Shown here: positions 36,241-45,013 of the stretch, piece after piece
How the letters are laid out: the number at the start of each line of letters is the position of its first letter
Position numbering within the stretch: the stretch's first letter is position 1
From: Pinus tabuliformis
Taxonomy: Eukaryota > Streptophyta > Pinopsida > Pinales > Pinaceae
DNA: 64,000 bases
NCBI GenBank assembly: GCA_031772625.1
Contig: CM062804.1
Location: 273,885,174-273,949,173, forward strand
Direction of reading: 5' to 3'
Program-made: the position numbers and the translations under genes
The notes under the pieces: generated by a model
The model's database searches: none
Told to the model about the DNA's origin: nothing
Seen by the model: the letters and a program-made list of their open reading frames with translations, nothing else

Positions 36241-37591
36241 TAGAGGTTGGAAATGATATTGCTGCAAAGAGTGTTGCTATTAGGCCATCAGGAAAATAGT
36301 GGTGGGGCCACTAATGAATCACTGAAATATTGGATGTTGTTGCGCTCACCAACATCGGATGTTAGGTCATAGCCACTAGGTGGAATAATAATAATGTTTG
36401 GGTGCCTAAGATGTTGTTACATAACAACGATGAGGCTAGTTATATGTTATATATATCATGTTTGGTTATATGTTATATGTCATTTTGTAGCCATGGATCT
36501 AGATAGAGAAATACTTCATTACTATTTATGTTTGCTGGTTTATATTTTGCTTTGGATCTAGTAATACGTGAGAGAAAGCATCAGGGCTTGAATTATGACA
36601 TGCCTTCACCACATTGAATGCTAAATTTGTTGTTGTCAATTTAGAAATGTTATAAAATTTATCATTTTAAAGGGATTTTTTGTGAGTCCAGCAAGGATGG
36701 GATAAGTTTATTATTTTGTATGAGTATTTTTTTAGCTCAAATGATACCCAAATAACTCTATTGTTGAGGGGATAAGTATACAATTTTTTATTAGTATTCC
36801 TTTTGCTGAATGATATCGAGATAACTCCATTGTTCAAGGAGGAGGTTTTATATAATAAGGATTAGGTGAATGGTGAATAACTATGATAGAAATTTAATAT
36901 CCACAAAATATTATAAAATATTTTTAGCATTAGTTACAAATTAAAAATTGTGATTCCTCTCAAAATTTAATTTAAAATTTATGGCTATATCACTTTAAAT
37001 TTATTAATTAAAGAAATGTTATATGAACATTGATTATGGTATTTTTGAGCATGTAATATTAAGAAATCATGGTATTGAACCATATTGTTGTAGCAAAACT
37101 TATTAGAAAATTAAGAATTTCCATAATATAACTAGTGAATTTCCACTTTTATTTATTTATTGTCATTTTTTAATTATATATGAATTTTTTTTATTTAATG
37201 TTAATAATAAATTTAAAATAAAATTATTATTTAGTTTTTTTTTTAATGAAATTTTAATTTTTTAACAAACTTATCATGAACTATATTTTTTTTATTACTA
37301 TTATCATATATAAAGCATTAAATTTATATGACCAAAACTAATTTAAATATTGTTTTTATTTACAAAACTTAATAAAATTAATAATTAGATTCAATTTAAT
37401 TTGTTTTATTGTAAATTTATTTTTTATTCATAAAAATTATAAATAATGTATTAAATATTTTTTCTATGTACTAATACATATATCAATTTAGAAACATAAT
37501 ATTTAATTACTATTAAAATTTATAACTATAATACAAAAATTTATATTTAAATTTAATAAATAGACATATAATTAGAAATCTATCAGAAATA
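36241..37591. other. AT-rich spacer, no gene
   Basis: 36241-36650 has mixed composition without recognisable coding content. From 36650 to 37591 the sequence is almost entirely A and T. It ends in the 18-bp target duplication of the LINE-type insert. Confidence 0.7.
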
Positions 37592-37609
37592 AAAATATTC
37601 CTAGAAATT
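37592..37609. repeat. Target site duplication, left copy
   Basis: aaaatattcctagaaatt, repeated exactly at 39722-39739. A length of 18 bp fits target-primed reverse transcription by LINE machinery and excludes the 5-bp LTR type. Confidence 0.93.
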
Positions 37610-37638
37610 GACTTCCTTTTTTTCAGTGGAGACGAAAA

Positions 37639-38031
37639 ATGGAGAGCGCGGGCGAATGTTCTTTCGACCTAGGGTTTTTTGCTACCAACGCAGCCGCCGC
37701 AGGTCGGATCTCGCTGAACTGGAGGAGCTTCCATGGTTTCGAACTCTGGGGGTCCACTGCCGTCCCTCGTGGTGGTGCTTCTGTGGGGCAAGGAAACCAA
37801 GATTTTCTTGGGCGCGGCCAGGCGACGGATGGGCTGATTCTTGGGGCCCCCTGCAGACCTAAATGGCGGATTGTGCCCTCATATTTGATCACATACTTGA
37901 ACCAAACACCCTCATCATAGTCCATACGAGCTCTCTGTCGAGCCTGGCTTCTCCAGATCTGGAATGAGGCAAGGAAGAGGTCTTATCTGTGTATACCATG
38001 GGTGTAGCCTCCTTTCTCCCATCTTGAGGCA
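37639..38031 (+). pseudogene. Leader segment in frame with the ubiquitin-like ORF1
   Basis: The ATG at 37639 (context aaaaatgg, with A at -3 and G at +4) opens a 93-codon frame beginning MESAGECSFDLGFF, rich in Gly, Ala and Arg and with no recognised domain. It closes at TAG 37918-37920. The same frame continues past a second TAG (38005-38007) into the ubiquitin-like region with no frame change. It may be the original N-terminus of ORF1, now interrupted twice, or merely a GC-rich 5' UTR. The frame from 37608 and the minus-strand frame 37623-37925 are overlapping alternatives without support. Confidence 0.45.
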
Positions 38032-39492
38032 GTGCAATGTCATGGGCAGCTAGAACAACCAGAACCCAGGCAACAGGTAACATCAACTTGTTTTCATATT
38101 TTTATTAAACCCCCTGTGGGGAAAACCAGTCTAGTGTGGGTACATGCAGAAAGCACCATTATGCAGTTGAAACAACAAATATGGGCATTGATGGGATACC
38201 CTGTTCAGATCCAACATTTGGTCAGTGGTAGGTGGTCCCTTCAGGATAGTAGAACCCTGAAAAACTACGATATAAGCCCAGAAACAACCATTGCTTTAAA
38301 CCTTAGGCTGAGAGGAGGTGCTTTGCCCCAGGGACATCCAAGCACCACAGGAGGAGACAAGGGGAAAAGGAAAACATCTCAGCAACAACCCAAGGGAGGC
38401 TCCTCTTGCAAAAACATCTTACAGGGTAACAGAGATCCAAGGTCCCCTCTAGATCAAGGTGGACATACACCTAGGCCATACATAGTAGATCAGCTAGGGC
38501 AAACCCCAACCCTCAACATTGATTCTATAGGACCAGAAGAATACGTTAAGTCATATGAAACTCAGGCCCTAATTTGTCGATTTAACAGTTTTTGGCCAAG
38601 GCCAATGGATCTATTTCACTGGATCTTCACCAATTAGACCATGGAATGTGATATACATCTATGCTCCAAGGGGTTTTTCATTGTTAAGTTTGCATCCATG
38701 GAAGCCAGAGATATAATCATCAGTGCAGGGCCTTGGTTTTGGGGAACATCGGGTCTTTTTATGACCCCATGGTTTCCAGATTTTGATCCAAACAAAATGA
38801 CTGTCTCGAGAATGCCGGTCTGGGTCCACCTATATAACCTTCCTCTTCACTTTTGGAGTGAACGAGTTTAAGAAGGAATTGGGAACATCATAGGGAAATA
38901 TATCAAAACAGGTCAGGAGAGGATTGAGGAGAGGATCTACACCTTTGCATGCATTTGTGTGGAAGTTGATCTAAGTAAAGGACTGCCGGAAAGTATAAGG
39001 CTGGTATACAAGCAACAAAACTGGCTGCAAGGACTAGACTACGAAAACACTGCTTTCAGATGCAGAATCTGTAGGCTGATAGGACACTTGCAAAGTACAT
39101 GCCCAGAAGCCAAGAAAGCAAACAGTAAAAAGAAGCAGAAAGGGAAGCAGAGAAAAGGGTGGCAATACCCCCCTCCTGACTCAGAGGACGATGAATCAGA
39201 AGCAGAGGAGGAAGTTACCCCCACAGAGAATACTGAGCCTACCCAAGGAAAGGAGACCCAAAAGGAAAACATATCAGCCAACAAGGTTTCACAACTCCAT
39301 TCAAATCAGGTAGAGAAGACAAGCGAGGATCTGAGTATGGGAGGGATCAATCGACATGACCCCTCAAATACTTCAGACTCAGACAAGGATACAACTCCAC
39401 AGAAAGCAGAAACACAGTTAGTCCTAGCAACGATTGAGCCCACCCAAGGAGAGTGGTGCAAGGTCGAAAAGAAGAAGGGGAGAAAAACATGA
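38032..39492 (+). pseudogene. LINE ORF1: ubiquitin-like domain, DUF4283-like domain, CCHC zinc knuckle
   Basis: A single frame of 486 codons. Residues 21-96 (38092-38319) align without a gap to ubiquitin's 76 residues, with 31 identities by hand count. They include the core positions Ile3, Leu43, Leu50, Tyr59 and Ile61 and the terminal LRLRGG; Ile44 of ubiquitin is Val here. Lys6, Lys11 and Lys27 are kept, while positions 48 and 63 are not Lys. A Lys/Gln-rich linker follows, then a DUF4283-like region (about 38550-38990, with GPWFWG and MPVWVHLYNLPLHFW), a CCHC knuckle CRICRLIGHLQSTC (39061-39102) and an acidic/Lys-rich tail. Plant LINE ORF1 proteins bind element RNA through such regions. Two in-frame stops (TAG 38635-38637, TAA 38869-38871) break this copy, with no frameshift seen. 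The frame has no in-frame ATG before the ubiquitin part except through the leader. Confidence 0.85.
38092..38319 (+). other. Ubiquitin-like domain coding segment
   Basis: It opens FHIFIKPPVGKTSL and ends TTIALNLRLRGG, followed by ALPQG. Gap-free register with ubiquitin puts Gly10-Lys11, Thr22-Ile23, Pro37, Asp52, Arg54-Thr-Leu56, Tyr59 and the C-terminal LRLRGG in place. The GG is followed by more protein, as in ubiquitin fusion precursors that host deubiquitinases cleave. Whether this one is cleaved is inference. Confidence 0.85.
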
Positions 39493-39721
39493 GGTGTGAG
39501 TCTTCTACTCACTCCCTGGAACCAGTTTTTCTGTCCTTTCCTCCCTTCCTTTTTCTTTTTCTTTCTTTCTCTCTGAATGCACGGTAGCCTCGCTACGTCG
39601 CATTGTGTGCAAAAGCACTCGAGCCCAATGGGCAACTTCTGAAAATGCTTCAATGCATATGCTTTGTGTAACTTTTCATTTTTATAAATAAAAGGTTACC
39701 GCTTTTTTCTGTGGAAAAAAT
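39493..39721 (+). other. LINE-type 3' UTR and A-rich tail
   Basis: Begins with a long pyrimidine tract (39530-39575), then gagcccaatgggc (a short imperfect palindrome), an aataaa signal at 39686-39692 and the tail gtggaaaaaat. The lack of a long pure poly(A) is common for older plant LINE copies. Confidence 0.7.
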
Positions 39722-39739
39722 AAAATATTCCTAGAAATT
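39722..39739. repeat. Target site duplication, right copy
   Basis: Exact copy of 37592-37609. Confidence 0.93.
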
Positions 39740-40889
39740 AAATATATGTAAAATATAAATAATATTTATAAATTAAGATTCATTGTATCTTATAAACTAA
39801 TTGTTTCACATTTATAACCATAATGTTTTGAAATTTTATACTTAAATTTAGTTTATATATATATAAAATAAATATTGAAAAATTAAAATAAAATAAAAAT
39901 ATAAAACATATTGAAGAAAAATGTGAATTTTATGTGTATGTGACTATGTGTTATTATGATTTTAGTAAAACTAACATATACTCATCCAAATTCTAAATCT
40001 AGAAAATACTAATTAGTTTTTGAGTGTAAGACTTTATTATGATTTTAATAAAACTAGCATATATGCATCTTAATTTTAAATTTACTAAATGAAAATTGTT
40101 CTTTAAATGAAAAACTTGGAGAAAATGTTTATTCCAAAAGAAATGATTTTTAACAATATTTAGCTAAAGTTTGAACTTAATGGAAAAAATCATAACCATT
40201 CCACCAACCAACAAAATTATCCCATTTAAAAACATTAACTTTTCTTTTAGATATTAAAAATATATATTTTTTTATCAAAATTAATTTTACTCATATTTAT
40301 ATAATCTAATATATATATATTTTTTAAATATAACCAAATATTTGACCACCACTTCAATAATTTCTCTAATTTTAAACAAAACTACATTAAAATAATATAA
40401 ATGAAAAAGAAAGAACTGAATCATTATTTATATATTTTAAATATCATAAAGTGAAATTTCAAACCATTAACAGAAAAAATATTAGGTTAAATTTATTACA
40501 ATTTTAATTGATAATGAATATAAAGAAAGTGATGAAATGCATTTACAGCGCACAACAATTATGGGATGTGTAATTTAGTGTGAAAGAAAGAAGTGAAACG
40601 TTAATGTTACAAGACTTTGAGTTAAATTAAATTAATTTGTTATCATTTAAGTGTGGTTTTTGTTAAGATTAAATTAATCAATATAAATATTTATTTTAAA
40701 TTTATTGATGATGATGATGATGGTTAACGTCTGTTGAGACCAAACATTCGTCTATCGGACCTAAAGAAACAAATTATTTATTTTGATTTAATATTTTATT
40801 CCTATGTTGAAAAAGCTTCGAGAGAAACCTCCCAAGCTTACTATAATTTTGACATTGTAAAAGGCTAGGAAGGTCAGTATTGTAACAAA
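39740..40889. other. AT-rich spacer, no gene
   Basis: Very AT-rich, with short direct repeats such as tgattttagtaaaactaa(c)ata near 39957 and 40035. A small GATGATGATGATG run lies at 40708-40722. No coding content is visible. Confidence 0.65.
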
Positions 40890-41400
40890 GATTGTGAAAC
40901 TAAGATCTAATGTGGTTGTACCCAGGAAACTCTAAGAGGAAATGGTTTTCATCCTCGATGTTCCTATTCTCACATAGATGGTAGATCCTTTCCATCGATG
41001 GTATTTTAGGAACTGCCCAACGACCCGTTTCACTATTGAGCTCATGAGAATTTATTTTAATCTTTGCTATATTAATTTTCTTCTTTGAGCTAGTTAAAAT
41101 AGAGAGATACTGTTGATCTTCTAGGGTGGGGTTGATGACCTTCTTATAATAACTTAATTTTCTTTTGGCTGCTAAATCTTTCTCACACCACATTTTTTCT
41201 TTGAACTTAGAAGTAACAATATCTTTAATATTATTAATGTTTTGCAATGCATCATTCTTGTTGATCTCCCAATAGTTTAACCAGGCTCTTGTGTCTTTAT
41301 GCCACCCTCGTTTGAGCCTTACATGGTTTTGGTTGGAATTTAATGCTAGCTTAGGAAGTCTATGATTGCCTATGTTATTGAGTGGAGTTCTTTCCCCTCA
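40890..41400 (-). pseudogene. LINE ORF2 C-terminal relic
   Basis: The minus-strand frame 40900-41247 opens MQNINNIKDIVTSKFKEKMW and contains KINIAKIKINSHELNSETGR followed by PKIPSMERIYHLCENRNIED and ENHFLLEF. A short NSHELxSETGRW, PKIPxxERxCxxC, EDExHFLLxC pattern is familiar from the extreme C-terminus of many non-LTR retrotransposon polymerases, where it forms a Cys/His finger beyond the reverse transcriptase. The second Cys pair is partly lost (Phe in the expected Cys position). Upstream, 41250-41395 continues in a similar style. The reverse transcriptase itself is absent, so it is a fragment. I cannot assign a clade. Confidence 0.65.
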
Positions 41401-43329
41401 TAATTATAATCAAATTTTTTATTTTTCCATATATATATAATTTAATTATTATTTTTAATTTTATTAAAATATATCTATAATATTTTAATATTTTTTAATG
41501 TAATATAAATAATATTAATTATAAAGTAAATTTTATTCATTTTTATTAATTATAAATATTATTTCTTTTTTTATGATTATTAATTAAATTTTAAAAAACA
41601 AATTTTAAAATATCATAGTTATAAATAAGAATCATCATTATATTATTTTAATTTATATACTCAAATAAATTTTAAATATAATTAGAATTTATAATTTATA
41701 TATTTTACATTTTTAAATTCTTGTTATTTCTAAAGTACATTTATTTATTTAACTTAAATAAAAAAATTGAAATATTAATTTTATATACATTTTATATAAT
41801 TTAAATAACACATTTGGAAGTATTATAAATATTTTCTTGGAATTGTAATAATCTTTTTTTTATTATTTTATAAAAAGATGAGTAATTTTATTGATAAAAA
41901 AAAACATATAATATGACCAGTGGAATTAAATAGTTTTTTTCTTATTATTATTATTATTAATTTAGTTAATATTATGTTTTATTATGACAATAGGGATGTA
42001 TCCAGAAGAATAGGTATTTCAAAGTTTTAATTTAATCATCAATAATTATAAGTGATTAGTAAGAGTTTATCGTTCATGAATATCTATAGAATATTTTTAA
42101 TGATAGTCGAAATGGTTGAAATTTATCACAATAAACTCTTATTACTTATTGTTACTTTTCTATATTTTTCTTTTTACATTTTTTAAAATGCATATATTAT
42201 TATTATTATTATTTAGGTAGTAACAAAAAAATTAAAATAAAATTGAAATTTAATTTAATTTTATAATTTTTTCAAATATGAGCATTGAGAGATATATCTT
42301 TACAATATATTTATTTTTTAAACATTATATATTTAATTTGTATATGCTGATTTTTTTTCCTATTTTAAAATATTAAACTTTATTGCACCAATTTATCTAA
42401 TACAACACCAAAGCATCTCCTCAACTAAAATATCTAGAAGTAGTATAAAAAAATTCATAAAAGAAGTTTGCAATTTAAATCTAAAGTAGATATTTAATTT
42501 AATTACCGAGAAACAAAATTCACTATTTAATTTATATGGTTTCATAAATTATTATGATATTATAACTTGACCCAAGCTGTAGTCTAAAGATTATGTTTTT
42601 TTCCGTGAAAGTTATAAAAAATCTAGTTTACTATTTAATTTATATGGTCTCACAAATTATTATCATATCATATTTTGAAAAACTCGACATGGTTTTTGTA
42701 AATTCAAGTAAAAGCCTAGAGGATTTTGATGGTGCTCAATCCATTTCCACCATCAAAAACATTATTCAAACACTCCATCTACAAGATTTTGTGAAATTTT
42801 TTACCTGGATTCCAACCACATCTACAAAATTTTTTGAAAAAATTTATTCCAACCACTTTCAATAGTCGAAACAATTTTCCACCTCCATAAACAACTTTTT
42901 ATTACAAAATTTAATCTGAAACATCACTAAAACATATCCTCCTCGAAACAATAAACATAAGCTTCCAATTTAACATAAATGACACATGTAATTTAATAGC
43001 AAGCACAGAAGTGAATCTCGGATAACGAAACAATATAAACATTAAAAGAGAAAATACATGAGATTCACATTTAAAAGTGTTTTAGTTATTTTTATAGTTA
43101 TTTTCAAACTTTATGCATGGTAATAACATAGATTTAAACGCGTATTTGGATTTTCCAATGATACATAATATAAAAAAATTAATTAATTAATTAATTTTGG
43201 TGTAGGCTTACAAAATTATAATCCATAAATATTTAAAATACATTAAATTTTTGTTTTAAAAATAATCAAAATACTGAAGTTACATTTATTAGTTTTTTTT
43301 CTTAAATATTTTTCCTGTGAAAAATTTTA
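41401..43329. other. AT-rich spacer, no gene
   Basis: Nearly 2 kb of extreme A/T content with (TTA)n-like runs (41944-41962, 42197-42214) and an (AATT)n run at 43180-43196. The one longer frame (42593-42865) has no domain. Confidence 0.65.
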
Positions 43330-43920
43330 TGTCTTTTTCTCTTATCAAGTTTTTTGGTAAGAAAATGCATATGGAAAATAATCTTCATGCTTACTCTCAT
43401 TACTATATAATCTAGAAGATCGATATTCTATCTACTGATGCTTTACCATTTTTTGATGAGCACCATTTCAAGGCTGAGAAAACCCATATTCTTAATGTTT
43501 TTGAGAAAAATTGTTGTAGCAAATTTCAAGGTATCAAAGCTCTTTAAAATGCCAACGATGATCCGAAAATTAAGAAGGAATGAAGATTAGTGTACAAATT
43601 TCTTTTACACAAAGGACTTCCAACAAGTTTGCTAGGGTTCTAAGGAAACACCATGTTCTTTCCACCTCACCACATTATGTAGCTTCTTAAAATTAGTCAT
43701 AGACATAGTTAATACTAAAGACATGAAAGGTGTGTATTTGAAGCCATGTTCCCATGGACGCCCTACATTGGAGAAATTGGTTCTTCCATTAATCAAATAA
43801 GTCAAGAACATGTCGCTGACATAAAACACTTCATGGCCAGCTTCTGAGCTTTGGATGAGCACACTAAGAATAAAAAACACCACATTAGTATTAAGGTTTC
43901 ATGCATCATTGCCAACCCTT
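43330..43920 (+). pseudogene. Possible decayed coding remnant, unrecognised
   Basis: The plus strand has protein-like stretches in shifting frames: MENNLHAYSHYYI near 43370, ILSTDALPFFDEHHFKAEKT near 43430-43480, and FEAMFPWTPYIGEIGSSINQ near 43738-43797. Composition is less AT-biased than either side. Frames are interrupted repeatedly, and I recognise no family. A dead transposon or gene fragment are both possible. The minus-strand frame 43632-43883 is probably its shadow. Confidence 0.25.
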
Positions 43921-44612
43921 CCATCACTGTAAGGTGAGGAGACCATTAAGATTGAAAAAGGGTATATGGAAGATAAGTAGTTGTTGGATCCCCTCTCTTT
44001 ATTCCTAGGTTTTCCTATGATATTTTCCTAGTCCCTTTAGCATAGGTCACTAGAAATATTACACATTTCTCACATTCCTCTTTATTTTATCTTTTCCATT
44101 TTACTTTTTTTATTGCTAAATTTTATTATTATTTTTTCGATTTCCATAATTCTTCTCTATATTAATTTTATTCATTGACTTATAATTACTTTCTTTTATT
44201 ACATTTTTCTTCTTCCTTTTTTCTCTCTTTTTTCTTTTTTTATTAATCTCCCTAATTTAAGGCTTTTCCTCTTTCTTTTATTGTTTTTCTCTAATGTTCA
44301 TGTTGAATATCATAAAAATATATAAATTAAAATTAAAAAATTTTGATTGTTGAGAATTAGCTCTTGCATATCTACTATGTATTTGTTCTTAGGTTCAAGC
44401 AGGCCTAGAATTTCAAATCTCCTATGCCCATCAAATGAAAATTTGATGACTTTTCGCATTTTTCATGCCCTTCTTTTTACGTTCTACCTAAATTTGTGAG
44501 TGTTGACTTTCCCTTATCTAGAATCTCTCTTTGAACTACTCATGCATCTCATCTTTCTTTAATCTCCCCTTAGAGTGTTTTGTTTCTTACTAAGTTAACA
44601 TTTGTTTTTTTA

Positions 44613-44698
44613 AGATTTTATAAAGCTTTTTAGCCTTTGGGAGTTAATAGTTTTGATTACATATATAAATTTTGACATGTGCAAAAAAGTAAAGAAAG
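44613..44698. repeat. Direct repeat, first copy (about 86 bp)
   Basis: agattttataaagcttttta and the following 65 bases recur at 44926-45011 with only a few mismatches, separated by 0.2 kb. The second copy ends within a few bases of the LTR start of element G. Confidence 0.9.
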
Positions 44699-44925
44699 CC
44701 ATATAGTTAAGATCATGACCAATAGTAGATGAGATAGAGTTATCTTTTATAAATATCAAGAATTTAACTATTATCCCTTTTTATAATTTTTTTTAAATCT
44801 AATAATCTACTACATATGAATTTATTAAACATATAATTACATGTTTAACAATTTCTTTATAGCTTATTTTCAGCGAATATTTTATTTACAGATGGGCACA
44901 CCCATCTTTATTTACTCACTTTTTG

Positions 44926-45011
44926 AGATTTTATAAAGCTTTTTAGCCTTTGGGAGTTAATAGTTTTGATTATATACATAAATTTTGACATGTGAAAAAA
45001 ACTAAAGAAAG
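44926..45011. repeat. Direct repeat, second copy (about 86 bp)
   Basis: Partner of 44613-44698. It runs directly into the left end of the LTR array. Confidence 0.9.
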
Positions 45012-45013
45012 TC

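Larger units (their letters stand above)
37610..39721 (+). mobile_element. LINE-type retroposon carrying a ubiquitin-like/DUF4283/CCHC ORF1 and no ORF2
   Basis: A 2.1-kb insert, strikingly GC-richer than its surroundings, bounded by an exact 18-bp target duplication and ending in a short A-rich tail (gtggaaaaaat). It contains one ORF1-type reading frame and a 3' UTR (39493-39721) with a long pyrimidine tract. There is no room for endonuclease or reverse transcriptase. It thus resembles the ORF1-only 'half-L1' (HAL1) elements known in mammals, moved in trans by another LINE. The 5' end has a pyrimidine tract, ccttttttt followed by cag, then an ATG in good context at 37639. A processed host transcript fused to ORF1 is the alternative. 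An exact target duplication on an insert with only four stops suggests moderate age. Confidence 0.85.
43921..45013. other. Spacer left of the tandem LTR array
   Basis: T-rich and AT-rich sequence without coding signs. It contains a direct repeat pair listed separately, the second copy of which abuts the first LTR of element G. Confidence 0.6.

Noticed and set aside
37623-37925. Minus-strand 100-codon frame and plus-strand 84-codon frame over the 5' part of the LINE-type insert
   Set aside because: Long open frames on both strands are expected in GC-rich DNA. The frame in register with ORF1 (37639) has the better claim.
38092-38319. A genuine host polyubiquitin or ubiquitin-ribosomal fusion gene
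   Set aside because: Identity to ubiquitin is only about 41 percent, whereas host ubiquitin is nearly invariant. What follows the GG is LINE ORF1 sequence, and the whole is flanked by target duplications.
39039-39653. Minus-strand frames of 81 and 115 codons over the ORF1 tail
   Set aside because: Shadows of the acidic, Lys-rich ORF1 tail and of the pyrimidine tract in the 3' UTR.
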